Source: Microbacterium sp. SA39
GTDB lineage: Bacteria; Actinomycetota; Actinomycetes; Actinomycetales; Microbacteriaceae
Direction of reading: 5' to 3'
Length of the DNA: 64,000 nt
Assembly (NCBI RefSeq): GCF_000967865.1
Contig: NZ_JXRU01000038.1
Location: 124,001-188,000 of the forward strand
Under the pieces are notes generated by a model. It saw only the letters and a list, made by a program, of their open reading frames with translations, was not told the origin of the DNA and searched no databases. This document shows positions 13,231-20,459 of the stretch, one piece after another; position 1 is the stretch's first letter, and every line of letters starts with the position of its first letter. The position numbers were made by a program, and so were the translations under genes.

Positions 13231-13245
13231 GGAATACGTGCTTCC
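13231..13245. promoter_or_regulatory. Inverted repeat upstream of scoA, candidate IclR operator
   Basis: GGAA-tacgtgc-TTCC is an inverted repeat beginning 13 nt upstream of the scoA GTG and just before its ribosome site. A second short palindrome, GAAC-caa-GTTC, lies at 13276-13286 in the middle of the divergent region. Both are plausible binding sites for the adjacent IclR regulator. No experimental consensus is available to me for this subfamily. Confidence 0.4.
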
Positions 13246-13310
13246 CTCCAGCATCCGCCTTCCACGCGCCGAGCGGAACCAAGTTCTTGCGATGTGGGCG
13301 AACCTCGGCG

Positions 13311-13316
13311 TAGCGT
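13311..13316 (+). promoter_or_regulatory. -10 element of the iclR-type gene (leaderless)
   Basis: TAGCGT, 7 nt before the ATG at 13324, with no Shine-Dalgarno between. Confidence 0.5.
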
Positions 13317-13323
13317 CCACATT

Positions 13324-14112
13324 ATGGAATCACCCTCGAGAACCGTGCCGGGCGCTCAGGCGATCGCACGCGCCGCCCATCTGCTCCGTCTCGTCACGGC
13401 GTCGGGCGCGAACGGTGCCGGCCTCCAAGAGCTGGCGCGAGCGGCCGACCTCTCCCGCTCCACGACGCACCGTCTGCTGAGCGCGCTGAAGGCGGAGGGG
13501 CTCGTCGACCGCGATGCCGAGAGCACGCGATGGATGCCGGGCCCCGAGCTCTTCCTGATGGGCTCGGTGGCAGCCGCGCGATATGACGTGACGGGAATCG
13601 CCCGCGACATCGTGCGCTCGTTGGCTGTAAAGACCGAGGAGAGCGCCTTCTTCTCCGTGCGCCGAGCAGACGAGACGGTCTGCCTCCTGCGGGAGGAAGG
13701 CGCGTTCCCGATCCGCTCCTTCGTGCTGAGCGAGGGCGTGCGCTTCCCTCTGGGTGTCGCGAGCGCCGGACTCGCGATCCTGGCCTTCCTGCCCGACCAC
13801 GATGTGGATGCCTACCTGGAGCGGCACCCGGAACTTGAAGGCAGTTGGGGACGGGCCCACGGCGCGGTCCCCCTGCGAACCCGACTCGCAGAGACGAAGG
13901 AGCGCGGCTACGCGGTGAATCCCGGGCTGATCGTCGAGGGCAGCTGGGGAATGGGTGCGGCGGTGTTCGACCGCGCCGGACGGCCGGAGTGGGCGCTGAG
14001 CCTCACCGGTGTGGAGTTCCGCTTCGGGCCCGACCGCATCGCGGAGCTCGGCCGCACGCTGCTCTCACACGCGCATCAGCTGTCCGCGCGGATCGCCAGC
14101 GCCCGACGCTGA
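13324..14112 (+). CDS. IclR-family transcriptional regulator
   Basis: DNA-binding regulator, probably controlling the divergent scoAB-thiolase operon and itself. The 262 residues have an N-terminal winged helix (about 10-75; ADLSRSTTHRLLSALKAEGLV contains the recognition helix) and a C-terminal IclR effector domain (about 85-255). The effector domain includes RSFVLSEGVRFPLGVASAGLAIL and the family-typical GSWGMGAAVFD loop. The ATG at 13324 is preceded by a -10 hexamer at leaderless spacing. The inducer is likely a CoA ester or keto acid of the controlled pathway (inference). Confidence 0.9.
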   Translation: MESPSRTVPGAQAIARAAHLLRLVTASGANGAGLQELARAADLSRSTTHRLLSALKAEGLVDRDAESTRWMPGPELFLMGSVAAARYDVTGIARDIVRSLAVKTEESAFFSVRRADETVCLLREEGAFPIRSFVLSEGVRFPLGVASAGLAILAFLPDHDVDAYLERHPELEGSWGRAHGAVPLRTRLAETKERGYAVNPGLIVEGSWGMGAAVFDRAGRPEWALSLTGVEFRFGPDRIAELGRTLLSHAHQLSARIASARR

Positions 14113-14120
14113 TCCAATAC

Positions 14121-14148
14121 ATACCATGCGGTATATACTGGATGGTAT
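14121..14148. promoter_or_regulatory. Tandem 14-bp MarR boxes forming a 28-bp palindrome over the marR promoter and start
   Basis: Two directly abutting boxes, ATACCATGCGGTAT (14121-14134) and ATACTGGATGGTAT (14135-14148), are each imperfect palindromes. Together they form a larger palindrome (11 of 14 positions match between arms). The second contains the -10 hexamer TATACT, which begins at 14134, and ends inside the ATG start codon. Binding here would block RNA polymerase and the start codon together. Autoregulation by the MarR protein encoded next is the natural inference. Confidence 0.65.
14134..14139 (+). promoter_or_regulatory. -10 element of the marR-type gene (leaderless)
   Basis: TATACT, the best -10 match in the window, 7 nt before the ATG at 14147 and inside the tandem palindromes. 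Confidence 0.65.
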
Positions 14149-14584
14149 GAATCGTTCAGATGTCATCCCCTCTCTGGTGCTGTCCGGCTACGCGCTGGGC
14201 CGCATCGCCGCTCAGGATGCCGGCAACGACGCGCCGGCCGCACAGTGGCGCGTCCTGAGCCTGCTCCAGCAGAGCGGCCCGCAGCGCGTCGGCGCACTCG
14301 CGGCCGCGGCACGCACGACGCAGCCAGGGATGACGCGGCTCATCGGCACCCTGGAGCGCGACGGACTCGTGCTCCGCTCCCCCGACCCCGACGATTCACG
14401 CGCCACGGTCGTCGACATCACGGTCAGCGGTGCCGACACTCTCGCTGCGTGGCTCCAGGAGTTCCGCACGACCCTCGCACCGCGCTTCGCCGACCTGAGT
14501 GACGACGACTGGTCCGCCCTCGCCCGTGCAGCGGAGATCCTCGCCGCACACACCGCCCCCGACTCGACAGGAGAAGCCCGTTGA
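14147..14584 (+). CDS. MarR-family transcriptional regulator
   Basis: Winged-helix repressor, 145 residues from ATG 14147. An in-frame ATG at 14126 lies upstream of the -10 and is unlikely. The protein shows the MarR layout: dimerisation helix (IPSLVLSGYALGRIAAQ), a helix-turn-helix around residues 45-75 (VGALAAAARTTQPGMTRLI), and the wing motif RSPDPDDSRATVVDIT with the conserved D-x-R. The stop codon overlaps the TTG start of the MFS gene by 4 nt (TTGA), so the regulator and the exporter are translationally coupled. The likely role is ligand-relieved repression of the operon through the palindromes at 14121-14148. Confidence 0.9.
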   Translation: MNRSDVIPSLVLSGYALGRIAAQDAGNDAPAAQWRVLSLLQQSGPQRVGALAAAARTTQPGMTRLIGTLERDGLVLRSPDPDDSRATVVDITVSGADTLAAWLQEFRTTLAPRFADLSDDDWSALARAAEILAAHTAPDSTGEAR

Positions 14585-15810
14585 ACGCCGCCGCCACCCC
14601 CTCCGTGTGGAAGCAACCCGCGAAGGTCTGGGCCGTCGCGTTCGCCTGCGTCGTCGCCTTCATGGGCATCGGACTCGTCGACCCGATCCTCCCGGCGATC
14701 GCCGGGTCGCTCGAGGCGTCCCCCGTCGAGACCGAGTTGCTGTTCACCAGCTACCTGCTGGTGACGGGGCTCGCGATGCTGGTGACGAGCTGGATCTCCA
14801 GCCGGATCGGCGCCAAGGCCACACTGCTGATCGGCTTGGCGCTGATCGTCGCCTTCTCGCTCCTGTGCGCGCTGAGCGGCAGCGTCGATGCGGTCATCGG
14901 GTTCCGCGCCGGCTGGGGACTCGGGAACGCCCTCTTCATCTCCACCGCGCTCGCGACGATCGTCGGTGCAGCATCGGGCGGCAGCAGCGCGGCGATCATC
15001 CTCTATGAGGCCGCGCTGGGACTCGGCATCGCGATCGGTCCGCTCCTCGGCGGACTCCTCGGGGAGCAGAGCTGGCGCGGGCCGTTCTTCGGCGTCGTCG
15101 CCCTCATGGCCGTCGCGTTCGTCGCCGTGCTGGTCCTCCTGCGCGGACCGCGCGAGAAGCGCGTGCCCGTGCCGTTCTCGGCACCTTTCACCGCTCTTCG
15201 CCGCCCCGCGCTCGCGATTCTCGCCGTCGCCGCCCTGTTCTACAACATCGGGTTCTTCGTGCTCCTCGCCTTCTCGCCGTTCCCGCTGGGATTCGGCGCG
15301 ATGGGGATCGGGTTCACGTTCTTCGGCTGGGGCGTCGCGCTCGCGGTCACCAGCGTCTGGGTCGCGCCGGTCCTGATGCGCCGGATGCCGCGAACCCGCA
15401 TCATCCTCATCGTCCTCCCGCTGCTCGCGCTGGACCTCGTCGCCGCAGGGGTGGTGGTCGCGAACGCCGGAGCGCTGGTGGCCTGCATCGTCATCGGCGG
15501 TCTGCTGCTCGGCATCATGAACACCGTGCTGACGGAGGCCGTGATGGAAGCGACCGATCTCCCCCGCTCTGTGGCGTCCTCGGCATACTCCGCCGTGCGG
15601 TTCCTGGGCGGTGCGATGGCTCCGCCCATCGCCGCGCTGCTGTGGCACGCGTTCAACGCCACGGTGCCGTACGCCTTCGCGGCGGTGTCGGTGCTGCTCG
15701 CCGCTCTGACCGTGTTCCTGGGTCGGCGCGTGCTCGCCCACATCGACGATGAGCCGGCGGACGCCGAGGTCGCAGACGCTGCCGCGATCCTGATCGGCGA
15801 CGCGGCCTGA
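14581..15810 (+). CDS. MFS drug-efflux-type transporter
   Basis: Twelve-helix major facilitator of 409 residues in the cytoplasmic membrane. The start is TTG, with AGGAG about 8 nt upstream, inside the marR stop. Helix 1 contains GIGLVDPILPAIA, a signature of the Bcr/CflA/EmrD drug-H+ antiporter group. The loop after helix 2 has SWISSRIGAKATLL, and helix 5 is glycine-rich (LGLGIAIGPLLGGLLG), as in antiporter motif C. With a MarR repressor in the same operon, export of a toxic small molecule is the best guess; the substrate is unknown. Confidence 0.87.
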   Translation: MNAAATPSVWKQPAKVWAVAFACVVAFMGIGLVDPILPAIAGSLEASPVETELLFTSYLLVTGLAMLVTSWISSRIGAKATLLIGLALIVAFSLLCALSGSVDAVIGFRAGWGLGNALFISTALATIVGAASGGSSAAIILYEAALGLGIAIGPLLGGLLGEQSWRGPFFGVVALMAVAFVAVLVLLRGPREKRVPVPFSAPFTALRRPALAILAVAALFYNIGFFVLLAFSPFPLGFGAMGIGFTFFGWGVALAVTSVWVAPVLMRRMPRTRIILIVLPLLALDLVAAGVVVANAGALVACIVIGGLLLGIMNTVLTEAVMEATDLPRSVASSAYSAVRFLGGAMAPPIAALLWHAFNATVPYAFAAVSVLLAALTVFLGRRVLAHIDDEPADAEVADAAAILIGDAA

Positions 15811-15811
15811 G

Positions 15812-15817
15812 TACGGT
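15812..15817 (+). promoter_or_regulatory. -10 element of the YbaK-like gene (leaderless)
   Basis: TACGGT exactly 6 nt before ATG 15824. This favours that ATG over the in-frame GTGs at 15821 and 15833. Confidence 0.45.
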
Positions 15818-15823
15818 GGAGTG

Positions 15824-16306
15824 ATGGTCGACGTGCCCCACCTCCCCGAGCGCAGTCGCATCGTGCATCAGCATCTGTCGGATGCCGGGGTCGACGCGGA
15901 GATCCGCGTGCTCCCCGATTCCGCCCGCACGGCTGCCGAAGCGGCATCCGCGGTCGGGTGCGAGGTCGCGGCGATCGCGAACAGTCTCGTGTTCCTCGCG
16001 GACGGCGTGCCGGTGCTCGTCATGACCAGCGGCGGGCACCGCGCTGACCTCGATGTGCTCGCCCGCAGCATCGGCGTGGCTGAGGTCGTGATGGCACCGG
16101 CTTCCGTCGTGCGCGAAGCGACCGGTCAGGCGATCGGAGGGGTCGCGCCGGTCGGCCATCCCGCGCCGCTGCGCACGTTCGTCGATGCGGATCTGCAGCG
16201 GTTCGACGTGATCTGGGCGGCCGCGGGGCACCCGCACACCGTGATGCCGCTGACGTTCGACGAGCTGCGCCGCCTCACCGACGGTCAGGTCATCGCGGTG
16301 GTGTGA
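15824..16306 (+). CDS. YbaK/EbsC (ProX-like) aminoacyl-tRNA deacylase family protein
   Basis: Member of the YbaK/ProXp editing fold, which hydrolyses mischarged tRNAs in trans. The 160 residues span the whole single domain: RTAAEAASAVGCEVAAIANSL, VPVLVMTSGGHR and the late GGVAPVGHPAP loop are family landmarks. At the position where characterised YbaK/ProXp enzymes have a catalytic lysine (xxK[ST]L), this protein has Asn53 (IANSL). It may therefore belong to a subgroup with altered or no deacylase activity. Its 3' end overlaps the convergent lipoprotein gene by 17 nt. Confidence 0.82.
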   Translation: MVDVPHLPERSRIVHQHLSDAGVDAEIRVLPDSARTAAEAASAVGCEVAAIANSLVFLADGVPVLVMTSGGHRADLDVLARSIGVAEVVMAPASVVREATGQAIGGVAPVGHPAPLRTFVDADLQRFDVIWAAAGHPHTVMPLTFDELRRLTDGQVIAVV

Positions 16307-16730
16307 GTGCGGTCGGGGATCTCTCCACCGTGACTTCGATGCGCGCCGTCTCCTGATCCTCAGGGTCCTCGGGCACCTCGCCACGGAAACGGTATTCGAA
16401 CTCGATCACGGTCGCGCCTTCACCCACCGGAGCGAAGCGGTACGTGACCTCGCTGGGCGCGCCGGTCATGCCGTCCTCGCCCAGGTAGCGCGACCGCTCC
16501 TCGCCGGGTCCGAGCACCACGGCATCCGGCTCTGCGCTGAGCACCCACTCCTGGCCCACCGTCGCGTTGACTTCACCGAAATCGACGACCAACGCCTCGC
16601 CGGGCGCGAGCGTGACGGACGTCTCCGTGTAGTCCACGGTCTTCTCCGGTGCGCCGGCGCAAGAGACGAGCGCGGCCGCCAGCGCGATCACGCCGCGGAT
16701 GCCCCCTGCAGTCCCGATGATTCCTCGCAT
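16290..16730 (-). CDS. Putative lipoprotein with chagasin-like (I42 inhibitor) features
   Basis: Secreted lipoprotein of 146 residues. The start is ATG 16730 with GGAGGG about 8 nt upstream. A signal peptide ends in the lipobox LVSC (lipidated Cys about residue 24). The mature part is acidic and all-beta in character. Segments such as VNATVGQEWVLSAEP and GEGATVIEFEYRFRGE resemble the loops of chagasin-type cysteine-protease inhibitors, although the usual NPTTGYxW motif is not intact. That family link is tentative. The gene is convergent with, and overlaps, the YbaK-like gene by 17 nt. Confidence 0.72.
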   Translation of the reverse strand: MRGIIGTAGGIRGVIALAAALVSCAGAPEKTVDYTETSVTLAPGEALVVDFGEVNATVGQEWVLSAEPDAVVLGPGEERSRYLGEDGMTGAPSEVTYRFAPVGEGATVIEFEYRFRGEVPEDPEDQETARIEVTVERSPTALTPPR

Positions 16731-16815
16731 CAGTGGTCCCTCCGTGATCAGGCACACGGTACCGCAAGAAGCAGAAAAGCCCCGGAAACTGGCGAGAGTT
16801 TCCGAGGCTGATCCG

Positions 16816-16888
16816 TGCACCCCCTCGGACTTGAACCGAGAACCCACTGATTAAGAGTCAGTTGCTCTGCCGATTGAGCTAGAGGTGC
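16816..16888 (-). tRNA. tRNA-Lys (anticodon CTT)
   Basis: A 73-nt cloverleaf. The acceptor stem GCACCTC pairs with GGGGTGC, with discriminator A. The D arm has AGCTCAATCGGCAGAGC. The anticodon stem ACTGA/TCAGT encloses the loop CTCTTAA, giving anticodon CTT (reads AAG). The T arm is TTCTCGGTTCAAGTCCGAGG. CCA is not encoded. It stands alone between the lipoprotein gene and the hisN-type gene. Confidence 0.96.
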
Positions 16889-17030
16889 GTGGCCCGGGAG
16901 AACCCCGACCGAGGAATTACATTACCAGCCGATGGGTCCGAGGCGAAATCGAGCCGACCCCGGGCGTGGCCGTCGAAAGCACCGGGTGAAACCTGGCGGA
17001 ACGTCCCTCTGGCCGCTCTCGACGAACGAC

Positions 17031-17036
17031 TATTCT
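17031..17036 (+). promoter_or_regulatory. -10 element of the hisN-type gene (leaderless)
   Basis: TATTCT, 6 nt before the GTG start codon at 17043. Confidence 0.55.
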
Positions 17037-17042
17037 GAGACG

Positions 17043-17840
17043 GTGACCGCCACCCCCAGCGCCGAGCTCCTGTCCCGCGATCTCGAGCTCGCTCTCCGTC
17101 TCGCCGACGCTGCCGATGCGCAGTCGCTCCCTCGTTTCGACGCGGCGGACCTCGAGATCTCGACGAAGGCGGACAAGTCGCACGTGACGGATGCCGACCT
17201 CGCGACGGAGCGCGCGATCCGCGGCATTCTCGAGACCGAACGTCCGGATGACGGCATCTTCGGCGAGGAGTACGGAGCGCAGGGAAGCACCGAGCGCCAG
17301 TGGATCATCGACCCGATCGACGGCACGGCGAACTTCCTCCGCGGCGTGCCTCTGTGGGGAACCATGATCGCGCTGGCGATCGACGGCGTACCGCAGGTCG
17401 GAGTCGTCAGCATGCCGGCGCTCGGACGTCGCTGGTGGGCCTCCACGGGCAGCGGAGCATGGACTGCGACCGCCGCGGGCCCTCGACGTCTGCAGACCTC
17501 GTCGGTGGCGTCGTTGGACGAGGCCAGCGTGAGCTTCCAGAGCATCGCGCAGTGGTCGGATGCAGGTCGGCTCGACTCCCTGCTCGCACTCGCGGCGAAC
17601 GTCTGGCGCGACCGCGCCTACGGCGACGTCTACGCCTACATGCTTCTCGCCGAAGGCCGGATCGACATGGTCGCCGAGTTCGACGTGAAGGAGTACGACA
17701 TCGCCGCGGCGGTCGCGATCGTGCGCGAGGCAGGCGGTCGCATGACCTCGTTCGACGGCGAGGACACGATCTCCGCGCGTTCGACGCTCGCGACCAACGG
17801 CATCCTGCACGATGCCTTCCTGACACTCCTGCACCGCTGA
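17043..17840 (+). CDS. hisN: Inositol-monophosphatase-family phosphatase, probably histidinol-phosphatase
   Basis: Mg-dependent, Li-sensitive phosphatase fold. GTG 17043 is chosen because a -10 hexamer lies 6 nt upstream; the open frame continues further upstream without homology. The 265 residues carry the metal motifs: Glu in IFGEEYG, WIIDPIDGTANFLRGVPLWG, and the C-terminal DVKEYDIAAAVAIVREAGG (the usual WDxA is VKEYDIAA here). The pattern resembles the actinobacterial HisN subgroup, which makes histidinol in histidine synthesis. No other his genes are adjacent, so inositol monophosphatase remains an alternative. Confidence 0.85.
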   Translation: MTATPSAELLSRDLELALRLADAADAQSLPRFDAADLEISTKADKSHVTDADLATERAIRGILETERPDDGIFGEEYGAQGSTERQWIIDPIDGTANFLRGVPLWGTMIALAIDGVPQVGVVSMPALGRRWWASTGSGAWTATAAGPRRLQTSSVASLDEASVSFQSIAQWSDAGRLDSLLALAANVWRDRAYGDVYAYMLLAEGRIDMVAEFDVKEYDIAAAVAIVREAGGRMTSFDGEDTISARSTLATNGILHDAFLTLLHR

Positions 17841-17855
17841 ACCGAAGACCCCCTC

Positions 17856-18422
17856 GTGTCCCGCCGCATCATCTCCGCCGCAGCCGCAGGGCTCATCGCC
17901 CTGGCGACGCTGACGGCGTGCGCGGCCCCGGCGGAGGCGCCTGCGCCGACGCCCTCGCGCTCCGCGACGCAGACACCCGCCGCGGTCGCACCGGTGGGCA
18001 CCCCTGAGCCGAGCGCCACTTCCGCCGAGATCTCCTGCGAGTCGATGATCTCGGCAGGAACCGTCGACGCTCTCTCGAAGGCCGGGTGGACAGCGCAACC
18101 GAAGGAGTTCGTGATCGGCGACGTCGAGCTCACCGAAGGACTGCTGTGCTTCTGGGCCGACTACTCGGTCGGCTCGGATCACGGCCAGCTCTACGGGTGG
18201 TCGCCACTTACGGAGGAGAACGCTGCAACGGCGCAGACGGCACTGGTCGCAGGCGGCTGGCAGCGCGAAGACGGCCCGGAAGGCGTCTACTTCACCGAGG
18301 ACCCCCAGTACTCGATGGGCACGGACGACGAGGGCTACGGCATGACCTACCTCTTCGGCGACGGCTGGGTGAAACTCGCCGACACCAAGCAGGGTCTGGT
18401 CCTCATCGAATGGACCGGCTGA
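17856..18422 (+). CDS. Putative secreted lipoprotein
   Basis: Unknown lipoprotein of 188 residues starting with GTG. The signal peptide (RRIISAAAAGLIALATL) ends in the lipobox LTAC with Cys22. It is followed by a Pro/Ala/Thr-rich linker (about 25-55), as in many actinobacterial cell-envelope lipoproteins, and then a globular domain with two cysteines (ISCESM and LLCFWADY) that could form a disulfide. It begins 15 nt after hisN and ends 4 nt before the GNAT gene, so the three probably share a transcript. Function is not known. Confidence 0.8.
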   Translation: MSRRIISAAAAGLIALATLTACAAPAEAPAPTPSRSATQTPAAVAPVGTPEPSATSAEISCESMISAGTVDALSKAGWTAQPKEFVIGDVELTEGLLCFWADYSVGSDHGQLYGWSPLTEENAATAQTALVAGGWQREDGPEGVYFTEDPQYSMGTDDEGYGMTYLFGDGWVKLADTKQGLVLIEWTG

Positions 18423-18426
18423 GCAG

Positions 18427-18939
18427 ATGGAGCCCCTCGCTCTTCGGCCGTGGCACGATGACGACTTGCCCCTGCTGCACCGTGCGAACACGCTGGAGAT
18501 GACGTCGCATCTCAACGGACCGGAGACCGACGAGCAGATCGCCGACCGGCATGCGCGCTACTTGCGGTACGCCAAATCAGGCGAGGCGCGGATGTTCGCG
18601 ATCCTCCTCGATTCTAAGCCGGTCGGTTCGGTTGGTTACTGGAGGCTGCGTTGGAAGGATCGGGATGTATGGGAGACCGGCTGGTTCGTGTTGCCCGAAG
18701 CCCAAGGACAGCGGGTCGCAGCCCGAGCCCTCGCCCTTCTGATCGATGATGTGCGCCGACACCCGGAACGCCGCGACAGCCTCGTCGCCTTCCCTTCCGT
18801 GGATAATCCCCCGTCGAATGCCGTGTGCCGACGCGCGGGATTCGAGCTCACGGCTTCCTCGACCGAGACATTCCGCGGCGCGGAGCTCACGGTGAACGAA
18901 TGGGTCTACGACCTCACGGCGCCGCGCGACGCCGCGTAG
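18427..18939 (+). CDS. GNAT-family N-acetyltransferase
   Basis: Acetyl-CoA-dependent acyltransferase of the GNAT fold, RimJ/RimL-like subgroup, 170 residues. The N-terminus LALRPWHDDDLPLLHRA is typical. The acetyl-CoA loop is GWFVLPEAQGQRVAARAL, and the C-terminal SVDNPPSNAVCRRAGFEL motif ends the fold. Its acceptor is unknown. The ATG is 4 nt after the lipoprotein stop, implying coupling. Base composition dips locally around 18600-18680 (more A/T at third positions than its neighbours), a weak hint of a different history. Confidence 0.85.
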   Translation: MEPLALRPWHDDDLPLLHRANTLEMTSHLNGPETDEQIADRHARYLRYAKSGEARMFAILLDSKPVGSVGYWRLRWKDRDVWETGWFVLPEAQGQRVAARALALLIDDVRRHPERRDSLVAFPSVDNPPSNAVCRRAGFELTASSTETFRGAELTVNEWVYDLTAPRDAA

Positions 18940-19027
18940 GCGGTCCGACCGTGGGATTGTCAAGGCGCTGGCCCGAGGAACAGCCGGGCGCGAGACTGAT
19001 GCTGTTCGACGACGAAGGGACACCCTC

Positions 19028-19198
19028 ATGAGTACTGACAGCGACCGCAACGACATCAGCACGGAGCCCTCGCCCGGTCCTGAGGAGCACGACAACCTCG
19101 GCGCCGAGGACGGCAAGGGAACCCCGCCCACTGTTCCGCCCTCCGGCAACGATTCGACCGACGACGACGTGTCCGCGCAGGACCCGGCGGACGATTGA
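19028..19198 (+). CDS. Small acidic, disordered protein
   Basis: A 56-residue open frame with GAAGGGA upstream of its ATG and a strong terminator 12 nt after the stop, which support it being a real gene. The product is very rich in Asp, Glu, Ser, Pro and Gly (STEPSPGPEEHDNLGAEDGK and a C-terminus rich in DDD and DPADD) and has no hydrophobic core, so it is probably intrinsically disordered. I recognise no family and assign no function. Confidence 0.6.
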   Translation: MSTDSDRNDISTEPSPGPEEHDNLGAEDGKGTPPTVPPSGNDSTDDDVSAQDPADD

Positions 19199-19210
19199 CG
19201 GTCGACGGAG

Positions 19211-19254
19211 AAAGCCCCCGATCCCGCTGTTTCCACGGGATCGGGGGCTTTTTC
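19211..19254. terminator. Strong bidirectional rho-independent terminator
   Basis: AAGCCCCCGATCCCG and its exact complement flank a 9-nt loop (ctgtttcca) and are followed by TTTTTCT on the plus strand and TTTCT on the minus strand. It terminates the small acidic gene on one strand and tmRNA on the other. Confidence 0.9.
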
Positions 19255-19272
19255 TCTGCGACAACGGCTGGG

Positions 19273-19639
19273 TGGAGCTGGGGGGAATCGAACCCCCGTC
19301 CAACGCTGAAAATCCACACCTTCTCCGGGCGCAGTCTGTAAAGACGTTCTACTCGGCTCCGACCTTTGTCACAGACACCTAAGTCGACGAGCCCAGCCTG
19401 GGAAGAGTCCCGCGTGACGTCCAGACGCCGTCACACAGCAAGATTCCTAAATGACGCCAGGGTCCGTGTCGGAATCACACACGGTCTGACGGACTATCGG
19501 GCTCGCTTATGCAGCGAGGGCGAAGTCGTTGCGCTTGGTTTCGGCAACTATTTTTTTGCAGAGAGCGTTTACGAGATAACTCTGCATCCTCGGCCCGCTT
19601 CTCGTGGATATACAGGCGCTGTCGAAACCGATCAGCCCC
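19273..19639 (-). ncRNA. ssrA: Transfer-messenger RNA (tmRNA)
   Basis: Rescues stalled ribosomes and tags unfinished proteins for proteolysis. The 5' end reads GGGGCTGATCGGTTTCGACA and pairs with CAGCTCC at the 3' end, forming the tRNA-like domain with the T-arm GGTTCGAATC type sequence. The tag frame (19507-19545) encodes AETKRNDFALAA followed by TAA, with resume codon GCC. The A-rich run preceding it (AAAAAAATAGTT) is typical. The full CCA end is not encoded. The total of about 367 nt is normal for actinobacteria. The terminator at 19211-19254 lies directly downstream. Confidence 0.97.
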
Positions 19640-19778
19640 GTAGTCCTTCTCTCGAAGGAGCCGCTGTCGCACTGTGGAGTTGTCACTTCCCGAGGTCCGA
19701 GAACCTCAGCTTCTCAGGATACAACGGATACCCGGCCCGTGCCATTCCCTCCGGCATCATCCGCTGAGACCGCTGGCG

Positions 19779-19784
19779 TAGAGT
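19779..19784 (+). promoter_or_regulatory. -10 element of the SIMPL-domain gene (leaderless)
   Basis: TAGAGT, 6 nt before the ATG at 19791; no ribosome site is visible. Confidence 0.5.
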
Positions 19785-19790
19785 CGGCGC

Positions 19791-20453
19791 ATGAGCGATG
19801 TCACGGTCACCGTCCGCGGCGAGCACGAGGCGCGTGTCGCGCCCGAGCGCGCCACCATCCGGGTCAGCGTCCGCGCGGAAGGTCCTGAGCGCACCGCGGT
19901 CGTCGAACATGTCATGCACCTCGCCGAGCCGGTGCGCAGCAGCATCAACGGACGAGCGGATGCCGGCACCGTCGTCGACTGGACCAGCAAGCGCCTCTCC
20001 GTCCGGGCGGAGCGACCGTGGAACAACGAGGGCAAGCGACTCGCTCCCGTGTACTACGCGAGCATCGACTTCACGGCGACCTTCGTCGAAGCATCCGAAC
20101 TGTCCATCTTGGTGTCCGACATCTCCCCGTGGGACGGAGTCGAGGTCGGCTGGGTGAACTGGCACCTCACTCCGGAGACGAACGCTCGGATCGAGAGCGA
20201 GGTAGCGGCACAGGCGGTCGGCGTCGCCGTCACCCGCGCCGAGACCTACGCCCGCGCCCTGGGGCGGAGCGAGGTCACCCCGCTCGAGATCGCCGACGTC
20301 GGCCTGATCTCGAGTGGTCAGCCGTCACCGGCGGCACCGATGATGAAGGTCCGGGGCGCTGCATTCGCGGCGGACTCTGCACCCGCGATGGAGTACGAGC
20401 CGGAGGACATCGTGATCTCCGCCACCGTCGAGGCGCGCTTCTCCGCCCGGTGA
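19791..20453 (+). CDS. SIMPL-domain (DUF541) protein
   Basis: A 220-residue protein that matches the SIMPL/DUF541 pattern: N-terminal VTVRGEHEARVAPERATIRVSVRAEG, a central YYASIDFTATF strand, and AVTRAETYARALG followed by LEIADVGL near the C-terminus. In other bacteria these proteins are periplasmic or surface oligomers implicated in oxidative-stress tolerance. This one has no signal peptide and so is probably cytoplasmic. It stands alone, convergent with hflX (6 nt between stops), and appears to be leaderless. The biochemical role is unknown. Confidence 0.83.
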   Translation: MSDVTVTVRGEHEARVAPERATIRVSVRAEGPERTAVVEHVMHLAEPVRSSINGRADAGTVVDWTSKRLSVRAERPWNNEGKRLAPVYYASIDFTATFVEASELSILVSDISPWDGVEVGWVNWHLTPETNARIESEVAAQAVGVAVTRAETYARALGRSEVTPLEIADVGLISSGQPSPAAPMMKVRGAAFAADSAPAMEYEPEDIVISATVEARFSAR

Positions 20454-20459
20454 GGCCGC

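Noticed and set aside
14126..14146. Upstream ATG for the MarR-family protein
   Set aside because: It would lie upstream of the -10 hexamer and inside the operator; ATG 14147 fits the leaderless spacing.
18427..18939. Horizontal transfer of the GNAT gene
   Set aside because: Only a short patch is less GC-rich; codon use elsewhere is like the neighbours, and no mobile-element sequence flanks it.
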